Positions 26,519 through 34,159 of a DNA stretch of 64,000 nt are shown in pieces. The stretch lies in contig NZ_CP021406.1 of NCBI RefSeq assembly GCF_002504165.1, forward strand, positions 114,641 through 178,640. The letters run 5' to 3'. Numbering within the stretch: position 1 is the first letter of the stretch; the number at the start of each line of letters is the position of its first letter. The position numbers and the translations under genes were made by a program. The DNA is from Pacificitalea manganoxidans (GTDB lineage Bacteria; Pseudomonadota; Alphaproteobacteria; Rhodobacterales; Rhodobacteraceae). The notes beneath the pieces were generated by a model, which did not search any database, was not told the origin of the DNA, and saw nothing but the letters and a program-made list of their open reading frames with translations.

Positions 26519-26806
26519 ATGAGCGTGAAGGGCAGGATGATGTGTCCGGTTTGCGAGGTGCCCTTGAGCATGACCGACCGCCAGGGGATCGAGATCGACT
26601 TCTGTCCCGATTGCCGGGGTGTCTGGCTCGACCGGGGCGAACTGGACAAGATCATCGAGCGTTCGGCACCCGATGTGGCGCCTCAGCGGGTGCCTGAGCC
26701 GCGCGGCTACGACGATGATCGCGGCTACCGGCGCCGAAAGCACGGCGGCGGCGACGGCAAGCACGGCTATCGGCGCAAATCCTGGCTTCACGAGTTGTTC
26801 GATTAA
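26519..26806 (+). CDS. Zinc-ribbon protein (TFIIB-type zinc finger)
   Basis: This 95-aa protein has two zinc knuckles, CPVC (about 9-12) and CPDC (about 30-33), with RGVWLDRGELDKII directly after, the pattern of the short zf-TFIIB family. The tail is rich in Arg, His and Gly (GYRRRKHGGGDGKHGYRRK). I start it at the ATG at 26519, after an AAGGAG site; the frame is open to 26474. Function is unknown. Its place behind zntA suggests zinc binding or sensing. Confidence 0.75.
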   Translation: MSVKGRMMCPVCEVPLSMTDRQGIEIDFCPDCRGVWLDRGELDKIIERSAPDVAPQRVPEPRGYDDDRGYRRRKHGGGDGKHGYRRKSWLHELFD

Positions 26807-26849
26807 GGCTTGCCGTGGCCTCCCTGCCGGTCGCCCTCAAGGCGCTGCG

Positions 26850-26925
26850 GTAGGCCCGCAAGCCATTCAGCGGTGAGCAGGTTGGTCCAGAGATGGCAAA
26901 GGCCGCGCTTGCCCACGGACATTGA
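26850..26925 (+). pseudogene. Remnant C-terminus of a second ZntA-like ATPase
   Basis: The frame PFSGEQVGPEMAKAALAHGH plus stop closely matches the end of the ATPase upstream (GGEQVGEGLAKGALAHGH plus stop), but with different bases. An in-frame TAG lies just before it. It is therefore the last two dozen codons of a diverged paralog, most of which has been lost. Confidence 0.7.
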
Positions 26926-26988
26926 TCACGCAGCATTTGCAAGGTAACGTAATGTCCATATCAGACCTCACGAAAGAGGCATCGAGCA

Positions 26989-27501
26989 GTGAAGACCATC
27001 CGATTTCCCCGCCGCGCCGTCCTGTTGGGCGGGTTGGCAGCGTTTTTGTCTGGCTGTGCCAGCAAGTTCCGCAGCTATGGCGGACCCGAGGTGACCCGTG
27101 TTCGGCTTTACAAGGGGCAGCGTTTGCTTGTTCTGGACGGAGCCGATCGCGTATTGCAAACCTATCCGGTCGGGCTGGGTTTCGCTCCTGAGGGTCACAA
27201 GCAATTCGAGGGAGACGGCCGGACCCCTGAGGGCGCTTACGTAGTCGATAAGCGCAACCCCGACAGTACGTATCATCTTTCGGTTGGCATCTCCTATCCG
27301 AATGAGGCCGACATAGCCTTCGCTGAAGCGCAGGGCCTTTCCCCCGGCGGCGACATCTTCATCCATGGTGGTCCACGCCCAGGGATCGACCCAACGGATG
27401 TCCGCGACTGGACAGCTGGCTGCATCGCGGTCACAGATCGGCAGATCGAGGACATCTATGCAATGGTGAAAGACGGAACACCGATCGACATCTACGCCTG
27501 A
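26989..27501 (+). CDS. L,D-transpeptidase-family lipoprotein (YkuD)
   Basis: This 170-aa protein has a GTG start and a lipoprotein signal (FPRRAVLLGGLAAFLSGC, lipobox LSGC). A YkuD domain follows: RVRLYKGQRLLVLDGADRVL, then the catalytic segment FIHGGPRPG ... WTAGCIAVTD with His and nucleophile Cys. The variant TAGC in place of SxGC occurs in this family. It would act on periplasmic peptidoglycan. There is no promoter of its own that I can see, so it may be transcribed with the zntA operon. Confidence 0.83.
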   Translation: MKTIRFPRRAVLLGGLAAFLSGCASKFRSYGGPEVTRVRLYKGQRLLVLDGADRVLQTYPVGLGFAPEGHKQFEGDGRTPEGAYVVDKRNPDSTYHLSVGISYPNEADIAFAEAQGLSPGGDIFIHGGPRPGIDPTDVRDWTAGCIAVTDRQIEDIYAMVKDGTPIDIYA

Positions 27502-27720
27502 TGGGAGGAGATGATCTTCCGTCAGATCAGGAAAATCGTCGGCACAGGGCCACGTTGATCACTTCGATGGCGATCACGGCCAAAGTGACGCTCGCCGCCG
27601 TGGGCCAGCGCAAGCACCCGGTACGCGTAAGGACACTACAATATGTGTCCGGCCGTGGCAGTGGCGAAACAGGCGGGCCCTAGCGGAGAAGAATGCGTCT
27701 GGTCTCATGTCGAATTCAAT

Positions 27721-28722
27721 CTATCCGAGGGCATAGACGATGGTCACGACGGTAATCATGACAACCATGAACATGGAGAATGCGCCAAGGGCGAGCGTAC
27801 GGCCCATGTCCCGGTTCGGCTTCTCTACTTTCAGACGCAGTTCCTCCGCGGTTTCCGGAAACTCGAGCGCCGCCGCATTCGATTGGCGCATCAGGTCGTA
27901 GCGGGACGTCCAGCGCCGTTCCTCCGCCGCGTTCCAGCCGTTCAGCACCAGAATGATTGCCGCGATGAGAACCATCGACGACGGGACCCAGATTACGTAG
28001 CCACCGATTGTCTCGTCAGCCAGGGCGCGAAGTCGACCACCGCTCGCTGCGATGATTTCTGATCCATAGAGGGGCACCTCCTTGAGCGTTGTCAGGGAGC
28101 CCAGAAGGATGTTGGAAACGACCACCAGGAACCCTGACATCAGCCGAGCGCCGCGCCGCGCTCCTTCAGGCGGATCACGCAGATCGAACAGCATAGCAAA
28201 GTACCAAAGCCCAGCAAGCACCATAGACAGATGTGCCAGCGCTTCCATCGCCGCAATACGTTGTGTAAGGGCGTAGATCATCGGGATCTGCCAGACGAAA
28301 AGCGCACCAATCAACAAGGAGGTGGCAGATGCAGGAAGCGCCAAGAATCGCGGGATGCGCGCACGCCCAATCGCGGCAAGGCGTCGGCGCCCTTCCCTTT
28401 TCAATCCGGCTTGAAGGCCAAGCCAGGGCTGAGAAACCGCGATAAGAAGCGGTCCTACCAGTCGCAGAAGAAGATGCTCGACCTGATGTACCGAAAACAG
28501 ACTGTGCCCCAATGGCGCGAGCGGCCCATTCGTCGCGACGAGGACGGCTGCGAGGCCGACAAAGAAGGCGGTTCGACGCCAACCAGAAACCCTTCCGAGA
28601 CAGCGAGCGTGTATTTTGAGCCCACGCAAAAACAGCCATACTGTAAGACCGACAACAATGAGCGACACCGGTGACAGCACATAGCCGAAAGGGTCGTAAA
28701 GGAAGAAGAAGTTCGTGATCAT
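27721..28722 (-). CDS. ctaG: Cytochrome c oxidase assembly protein CtaG (Caa3-type)
   Basis: This 333-aa integral membrane protein has about seven hydrophobic segments and the caa3_CtaG pattern: GHSLFSVHQVEHLLLRLVGP, FVWQIPMIYALTQR and AHLSMVLAGLWYFA. The conserved His residues in HQVEH and AHLS are likely metal ligands. The family supports copper insertion into cytochrome c oxidase. The start at 28722 overlaps the stop of the upstream gene by 4 bases. It is the last of a 13-gene minus-strand run that also carries two Sco proteins and PCuAC. Confidence 0.83.
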   Translation of the reverse strand: MITNFFFLYDPFGYVLSPVSLIVVGLTVWLFLRGLKIHARCLGRVSGWRRTAFFVGLAAVLVATNGPLAPLGHSLFSVHQVEHLLLRLVGPLLIAVSQPWLGLQAGLKREGRRRLAAIGRARIPRFLALPASATSLLIGALFVWQIPMIYALTQRIAAMEALAHLSMVLAGLWYFAMLFDLRDPPEGARRGARLMSGFLVVVSNILLGSLTTLKEVPLYGSEIIAASGGRLRALADETIGGYVIWVPSSMVLIAAIILVLNGWNAAEERRWTSRYDLMRQSNAAALEFPETAEELRLKVEKPNRDMGRTLALGAFSMFMVVMITVVTIVYALG

Positions 28723-30656
28723 TCGCTCTGGCCCTCGCTCATCCGAGGGTTGTCGGAGGTAGCCGGTGTGAGCCGCGAGATCCCGGAAGCGCCGCCACGG
28801 GCCAGTGACAGATCGGTCGACATGGCGAGGTATTCGCCTTGTATCCACGAGGGAAAGAGATTGTCGTAGAATCGAGATAGCGGATGTCCCGACTGTCCGG
28901 TGGGCGAGATGTAGTATGATCCCGCTGCTTCCGATATCGACATGACCGCCTGAAAATTGCTTCCGGCACTCACAAGGAATGGACGGTCTTCTTCGACACC
29001 AAATGATGTCAAGAATAGCGTATACGGATCGCCTGAAATCGGCGCTTGAAGGGACAGCAGGTCGGTCAGCAACCCACGTGAACTGATTGGCGACCACTGC
29101 ATGTCCAATCTATGCTCCTCCCCCCAGGTCCACGTCGAGGGATCGCGCCCATATCGATCGACCAGCCAGCCAAGGGCATCATCCAGGGCCACGCGAACCT
29201 GCTCCTCACATGTCTCGCGAGGTGAGGATAGGCGGATGTCGCACCAGATCGCGCTACCGCGACGATCGCTGAGTACCGCATAAAGAAAGTTTGGGTTCGG
29301 ACGGGTCCAGAGTTGCTCCGCTGTCGGAAACTCGTCCTTCAAAATGCGCTGCTGCAAAGCCCGGACCCAGGTCCAGAACAGCAGAGGTTCCGGTGAATAG
29401 CGATCCATTTCGCCATTCCACGAGGCAAGCCTGTCCAGAAGCTCACGACGAAGGCTGTCCGCATCGGTGCCTTCGATGCTGTCTCTGGACTGCACGAACC
29501 AAAGCTCTTTCGCCATCAGGGGCAGGAGGGTTCGCGCCACGGAACTTACGGTGTCCCTTTGAACACCGATGGCGCCTTCCGTCGAGAAGATCGATTGCCG
29601 CGCTTCAAGCTCCGCCAGTCGAATGTCGCGAAAAGACGACGCCCGTACGGCCTCCGCTCTTGGCCATCGGGCAACGGTCTCTCGGTCAATGGCCAATGCC
29701 TCCATGCCCTTCGGCAACATGTCTGCGGCAACTCCGATGGCATCGATCGCGTCGGCCGAACGCGCGAACAGCTCCAGCATCGTCAAGAAACCTGCCGCCC
29801 GCACGGGTGACGGCCCCCTTGGTGCCTCCTCGTCTGGCACGGGAAATGACCGGAAGGCCCAGGCGACGCGCGCATTGCGACCGACAATAACGAAAGGTAC
29901 GCCCGGTATTGTGGCCCCTATGGCCGGCCCTGTCGAAAATTGAAGATCTGCGAGATACCATTCCGAGGGAAGCGACAGGGAACCGCTGATATCGGCGGCT
30001 AGAATTGGCGTTCCGGTCGCTGTTCGGTCGCCGTCGATCGCCCATGCATCAAGGCGCTGCTCCGGATCAGTCGCAAACAGTTCGGGCACTCTCAGGCGAT
30101 CCGCCGGTATAATGGCACCTGATATACTCGGCATTCCTTCCCGTGCGCTTCCCGGTCGCAGGCCATTCAGGAAAGACCGGGCAATCCTCAGGCTATCGCC
30201 GGGTGTCCAGGCCGCGATCGACCGTTCGTCTGCGATCAGCAGCTCCGGAGAGCCTCGGCCACGCCCGCCTTCCGACACTAGCTCCAGCCACGCATTAACG
30301 CCGGCGGCATAGGATGCGAGCGCGTCTGAGACCGCTGGCTCAAGGTCCAAGATCTCATCCGATGGCCACGAAGCTTCCGCTTTTCGCCTTGCCCTTAACA
30401 GTTGACCGAGCCTGTCTTGGGCGTGAACGAAGCCGATCGCGAAGTAAACATCCGCAGCGGAAGCTGCGGAGATGTGCGGGACTGCCGAAGAATCTCGCAG
30501 AATGTCGACCGGTCCGCCTAAGCCTGCGACCGTGAAGTCCTCGTCGTAATCGGGAACGGATGCGCTCAGCAGAAAATAGACCAACCCGGCACCAACCGAT
30601 GCCGTGATACAGATCGCCAAGAACCCGTACAGCAATATGTTGAAAAGCCGTCTCAT
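28719..30656 (-). CDS. Penicillin-acylase-family protein lacking the catalytic serine
   Basis: This 645-aa protein has an N-terminal membrane anchor (about 5-32) and the overall penicillin amidase architecture. The alpha-part motif VPHISAASAADVYFAIGFVH...AQDRLGQLLRARR is well kept, as is AWAIDGDRTATGTPILAADI. In active Ntn-hydrolases the second region begins G-S-N-x-W, with Ser as the new N-terminal nucleophile after self-cleavage; here it reads R-L-D-A-W, so Leu202 replaces Ser. The following DPH-type loop is also altered. It should neither self-process nor hydrolyse amides by the usual mechanism. It overlaps ctaG by 4 bases. Confidence 0.8.
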   Translation of the reverse strand: MRRLFNILLYGFLAICITASVGAGLVYFLLSASVPDYDEDFTVAGLGGPVDILRDSSAVPHISAASAADVYFAIGFVHAQDRLGQLLRARRKAEASWPSDEILDLEPAVSDALASYAAGVNAWLELVSEGGRGRGSPELLIADERSIAAWTPGDSLRIARSFLNGLRPGSAREGMPSISGAIIPADRLRVPELFATDPEQRLDAWAIDGDRTATGTPILAADISGSLSLPSEWYLADLQFSTGPAIGATIPGVPFVIVGRNARVAWAFRSFPVPDEEAPRGPSPVRAAGFLTMLELFARSADAIDAIGVAADMLPKGMEALAIDRETVARWPRAEAVRASSFRDIRLAELEARQSIFSTEGAIGVQRDTVSSVARTLLPLMAKELWFVQSRDSIEGTDADSLRRELLDRLASWNGEMDRYSPEPLLFWTWVRALQQRILKDEFPTAEQLWTRPNPNFLYAVLSDRRGSAIWCDIRLSSPRETCEEQVRVALDDALGWLVDRYGRDPSTWTWGEEHRLDMQWSPISSRGLLTDLLSLQAPISGDPYTLFLTSFGVEEDRPFLVSAGSNFQAVMSISEAAGSYYISPTGQSGHPLSRFYDNLFPSWIQGEYLAMSTDLSLARGGASGISRLTPATSDNPRMSEGQSE

Positions 30657-30680
30657 GTCGGTGCTGTTTCGAAACCCTTC

Positions 30681-30848
30681 TTAAAAAAAGATGCGCAAGA
30701 GGACCACCGATATGAAATAGGTGAGAAGACCGAAGGCGATCGCCGAACTCGCCGCATACTGGAGGATATCCAGCCGGTTTCCTTTTCGGCGTCGCGCCAG
30801 ATATCCACCCCAGATCGCACCCGCGACAATGCCCGCGATTACCAGCAT
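30681..30848 (-). CDS. Small membrane protein, unknown
   Basis: A 55-aa protein starts MLVIAGIVAGAIWGGYLARR and has two hydrophobic segments separated by a basic loop (RRRKGNRLDILQ). It overlaps the end of lnt by 10 bases and is 24 bases from the acylase-family gene. A GGAG ribosome site precedes the ATG at 30848. I do not recognise a family. Its placement in a compact operon supports it as a real gene. Confidence 0.6.
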   Translation of the reverse strand: MLVIAGIVAGAIWGGYLARRRKGNRLDILQYAASSAIAFGLLTYFISVVLLRIFF

Positions 30849-32452
30849 GACTTTTTCTCCGTTCTTGTTCTCTTGTTGCACCGGTGTGTGCCGACCAGAC
30901 CTGCAGCCAGTCCCACGGCCCAAGTAGTGAAGATGAGAGCCAGCAGCGCCCAGTCGCCGAAGCGCGCATAGAGCGTTGACGGATGAGCAGAGGGCAGAGC
31001 CGCATCTATGACACCGGTTTCTCCGTTGCCGAGCCGCGCGACGAGGTCACCGTTTGCGTCGATGATCGCGGAGATCCCTGTGTTTGCGGCCCGGACGATG
31101 GGAAGCCCTTCCTCGACAGCGCGCATGCGTGCGGAGGCGAGATGCTGCTCCGGTCCAATGCTGGTTCCGAACCAAGCATCGTTGGTCGCATTGAAAATCC
31201 AGTCCGGCCGGAACAGGTCGTCGACCACATGCCCTGGGAAGATGATCTCATAGCAGATCGCCACGGCGACCAGCGGCACACCCGGAAGCGCAAGCGTTCG
31301 CGGGCCCGGTCCGGGCGTAAAATCGCCCAGACCCGCCGTGAGCCGCTCGATGGGCAACCAGCCGCGGAATGGCACATATTCGCCGAAGGGTACGAGATGG
31401 TGTTTCGCGTATCCGGTCAGGATTTTGCCGGTATCGCCAAAAGCCTGGACCGTGTTGAAATATCGCATGCCATCATCGCTCGGTACACGGTCCGGCACTC
31501 CGGTGAGCAGCACGCTGCCGTCCGGTAACGCAGCGGCAATGCGGGCCCGCGCCTCCGTATCCTCATCGAGGAAACCCGGAAAGGCGGTTTCCGGCCAGAG
31601 AAGCACGTCGAAATCTCCGGGCCGGGTTGAAAGCTCAAGATAGCGCGCGAAGGTCGCCTCGCGGTTCTCGGGAGCCCATTTCTCCTCTTGTGGAATGTTG
31701 CCTTGAACAATGCGCAGGTCGACAGTGGGTGGCTGTTGTGCATCCGACTGGAGGCGAAGCGTGCCGACAGCCCACATCGTCGCTATGCCGGCCAGCGCCA
31801 TGAGCGGGATGGTCAATCGTTGCCGCCCGGACGCCATGGCAGCCGCGCCGGGGAGTACCGCGACGAACACGGTGAGAAAGCTTAGCCCATAGCTTCCGAC
31901 CCAGGCGGCGGTCTGGCGAAGGGCGGCGTAGTCTACAAGTGCGTAGCCGGCGAGGTTCCATGGAAACCCTGTCAGAACGTGACCACGCAACCACTCTGCC
32001 ACGGTCCAGGAGGTCGCGAACGCGAGGCAGGCCAAGAGACTGCCCATGGCTCCGCGCCGCGTGATTTCGGCGAAAAGCGCGGCGGCAATGGCCGGGAAAA
32101 TCGCGAGACCTGCGGACAATCCCGCGACGGCCGGGATCGCCATCGTCCCGAACCGCTCGGCCTCGACGTAAAAACTTTCCGCGATCCACGAAATCCCGAA
32201 ACCGAACTGGCCAAGACCAAACGCCCAGCCGACGAGGAAAGCGCGCCCGAAGGAGAGATCGCGAAGACCGACAAACAACGCGGAATAGGCAACGGGAACA
32301 AGCAGGAGAAGCGAGAAAGGCGGGAAAGTCAGAACGGTCAGCGCCCCGGCGACGAAACCAAGCGTCATCCGCGAAAGCAAATGGTGGCGCAGTGCTATGC
32401 GGTTCAGAATTTCCGGCTTCACGATTTGATCGAACGCCGCACGCTGATCCAT
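30839..32452 (-). CDS. lnt: Apolipoprotein N-acyltransferase
   Basis: This protein of about 537 aa has six or so N-terminal membrane segments and a periplasmic nitrilase domain. The Glu-Lys-Cys triad is visible: Glu288 in LLWPETAFPG, Lys350 in YAKHHLVPFGEYVP and Cys400 in AICYEIIFP. Lnt adds the third acyl chain to the N-terminal Cys of lipoproteins, the final maturation step. I take the ATG at 32452, which overlaps lspA by 34 bases; an ATG at 32368 is possible. A plasmid copy of this normally chromosomal essential gene inside a metal operon is unusual. Confidence 0.9.
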   Translation of the reverse strand: MDQRAAFDQIVKPEILNRIALRHHLLSRMTLGFVAGALTVLTFPPFSLLLLVPVAYSALFVGLRDLSFGRAFLVGWAFGLGQFGFGISWIAESFYVEAERFGTMAIPAVAGLSAGLAIFPAIAAALFAEITRRGAMGSLLACLAFATSWTVAEWLRGHVLTGFPWNLAGYALVDYAALRQTAAWVGSYGLSFLTVFVAVLPGAAAMASGRQRLTIPLMALAGIATMWAVGTLRLQSDAQQPPTVDLRIVQGNIPQEEKWAPENREATFARYLELSTRPGDFDVLLWPETAFPGFLDEDTEARARIAAALPDGSVLLTGVPDRVPSDDGMRYFNTVQAFGDTGKILTGYAKHHLVPFGEYVPFRGWLPIERLTAGLGDFTPGPGPRTLALPGVPLVAVAICYEIIFPGHVVDDLFRPDWIFNATNDAWFGTSIGPEQHLASARMRAVEEGLPIVRAANTGISAIIDANGDLVARLGNGETGVIDAALPSAHPSTLYARFGDWALLALIFTTWAVGLAAGLVGTHRCNKRTRTEKKSCW

Positions 32453-32901
32453 GGCGCGGCGAGCAAGAGCCCCACGCCACTGACAACAAATATATCGGCC
32501 ATGTTGAAGGCAGGCCAATGTGTTGTGCCAATGTAGAAATCGAGAAAGTCTGTTACAGCCCGATACCGCACACGATCAATAACATTGCCCAAGGCTCCGC
32601 CAATGATCGCGCCATAGGCAAGTGTTTCGACCGCATTTTCGGCGCGAAACAGCATAACCCCCAGCCAAACACAGATGGCAAGAGCGAGAGCGATAAGGCT
32701 CCACCACGGCGCGCCGCCCAACATCCCGAAAGTCACGCCGTCATTACTATAAAAGACGAGGTTGAATCCCGGAAACACGGGAATCCCGGCGCTTAAAGTG
32801 ACGGCATTCGCAACGACAATGGCTTTGGTGATCTGATCGATCGCGAACGCAGCAAGTGCTGCGAAGACGCCGATCATCGGAGATACCTTGTTTAGTGACA
32901 T
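32419..32901 (-). CDS. lspA: Lipoprotein signal peptidase (prolipoprotein signal peptidase II)
   Basis: This 160-aa protein has four membrane segments and the aspartic protease signatures of LspA: GNVIDRVRYRAVTDFLDF (catalytic Asp118) and FNMADIFVVSG (Asp136), plus the N-terminal IDQITKAIV. It removes lipoprotein signal peptides at the lipobox Cys. The ATG at 32901 follows GAGG; an in-frame ATG at 32925 lies inside the ZIP gene. LspA homologues are known in lead-resistance operons (PbrC in pbr loci), which fits the nearby divalent-metal regulator. Confidence 0.9.
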   Translation of the reverse strand: MSLNKVSPMIGVFAALAAFAIDQITKAIVVANAVTLSAGIPVFPGFNLVFYSNDGVTFGMLGGAPWWSLIALALAICVWLGVMLFRAENAVETLAYGAIIGGALGNVIDRVRYRAVTDFLDFYIGTTHWPAFNMADIFVVSGVGLLLAAPWISVRRSIKS

Positions 32902-32905
32902 TGCC

Positions 32906-33688
32906 TCATCCCAACCAGACATCAAGGAACAGCATCAGAACGAGCCCGACTGCGAGACCGAGCGTCGCCCTGTTCTGATGGCCGCTGCGATGGGTTTCGG
33001 GGATGATTTCGTGGCTAATGACGTAGAGCATTGCGCCCGCGGCAAAGGCCAGACCCCATGGAAGCAGCGGTTCCGACAGTGTGATGATGCCGGCCCCGAG
33101 CAGACCGCCAATCGGCTCGACCATGCCAGTCAGCGCCGCAATGCCCCAGGCGCGCAGCTTCGGATATCCCTCGCCCAGCAGCGACACCGCGACGGCCAAT
33201 CCTTCGGGCGCGTTCTGCAAGCCGATGCCGATGGCGAGTGGGAGGCCACCTTCCATGCCACCGGAACCGAACCCGACCCCGACCGCGAGACCCTCGGGAA
33301 AGTTGTGGATCGTGATCGCGATGATGAACAGCCAGACCCGCCGCAATGACGCCGCTTCGGGCCCTTCGCGTCCCGTCTTGAAATGCTCGTGCGGCAGCTT
33401 TTCGTTCATCAGGGCGACAGCCCCCATGCCCAGAAGGATCGAGACGCATACGATGGCCGCAGGCATCGCGCCGTTCTCGAACATCGGCTCTGCGGCATCT
33501 AATGCCGGGATGATCAGCGAAAAGAACGAGGCTGACAGCATGACACCGGCAGCGAAGCCGAGCGACAGATCGCGCGTGGCCCGGGACGGGATGCGCCCGA
33601 ACAGCACGGGAGCTGCTCCGACTGCCGTGAGCGAACCGGCAGCGAGACTTCCGAGAAAGCCGAGCATTATCGGGGACAGATTTTCCAT
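32906..33688 (-). CDS. ZIP family metal transporter
   Basis: This 260-aa protein has eight predicted membrane segments and the ZIP signatures in helices 4 and 5: HNFPEGLAVGVGFG and LQNAPEGLAVAVSLLG, plus SHEIIPETHRSG near the end. ZIP proteins move Zn, Fe or other divalent cations toward the cytoplasm. A cytoplasm-directed importer within a resistance operon is notable; it could supply a needed metal or move cations between compartments. It is 4 bases upstream of lspA. Confidence 0.87.
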   Translation of the reverse strand: MENLSPIMLGFLGSLAAGSLTAVGAAPVLFGRIPSRATRDLSLGFAAGVMLSASFFSLIIPALDAAEPMFENGAMPAAIVCVSILLGMGAVALMNEKLPHEHFKTGREGPEAASLRRVWLFIIAITIHNFPEGLAVGVGFGSGGMEGGLPLAIGIGLQNAPEGLAVAVSLLGEGYPKLRAWGIAALTGMVEPIGGLLGAGIITLSEPLLPWGLAFAAGAMLYVISHEIIPETHRSGHQNRATLGLAVGLVLMLFLDVWLG

Positions 33689-33700
33689 GGGCGGGCCAGA

Positions 33701-34156
33701 TTATCCTTCGGCGTAGCTCGAAAAGATTTCCGTCGACCCGTCCTCGCGGATGAGGAAGACATCATAGGCTTCGCGGTCATCTTCAGGCCCCATACCGGGC
33801 GAGCCATAGGGCATCCCAGGCACGGCGAGACCGACTGCGTCCGGGCGCTCATCGAGAAGGCGGCGGATGTCAGCGGCCGGGACATGGCCTTCGATCACGT
33901 AGCCCTCGATTAGCGCGGTGTGGCAGGAGACCATGCGCTGCGGCACGCCGTTGTCGAGCTTGAAGCGAACCAGCGACCCACCGAACATGTCCTGGCCGGT
34001 CGGAACAAAACCGTTCTCTTCGAGGTGGTTGATCCACGAGAGGCAGCAGCCGCATCCGTTCGTCTTGCGGACATCGATCGCCGTTGCCTCTGCGAGGGCC
34101 TGGGCCGCCGGGAAAAGGGCGAGCGTGATAGCAAGAGCTTGGGTCATGCGTCTCAT
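33701..34156 (-). CDS. DUF411 protein (intact)
   Basis: This 151-aa exported protein has a signal peptide with cleavage near ALAEA and the DUF411 core: VRKTNGCGCCLSWINHLEEN, then MVSCHTALIEGYVIEGHVPA and VPGMPYGSPGMG. The cysteines and Met-rich end are plausible copper or metal ligands. It is a diverged paralog of the protein at 21649, not a duplicate. It lies 3 bases after the M23 peptidase gene and 12 bases before the ZIP gene. Confidence 0.83.
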   Translation of the reverse strand: MRRMTQALAITLALFPAAQALAEATAIDVRKTNGCGCCLSWINHLEENGFVPTGQDMFGGSLVRFKLDNGVPQRMVSCHTALIEGYVIEGHVPAADIRRLLDERPDAVGLAVPGMPYGSPGMGPEDDREAYDVFLIREDGSTEIFSSYAEG

Positions 34157-34159
34157 GGG

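Noticed and set aside
27502..27720. Possible short gene between the YkuD lipoprotein and ctaG
   Set aside because: The two neighbours converge here; the only open frames are short, lack ribosome sites and have no recognisable motif.
32906..33688. ZIP gene as an exporter belonging to resistance proper
   Set aside because: ZIP-family proteins known to date move cations toward the cytoplasm; the sequence has standard ZIP metal sites, so I kept the importer direction and noted it as odd.
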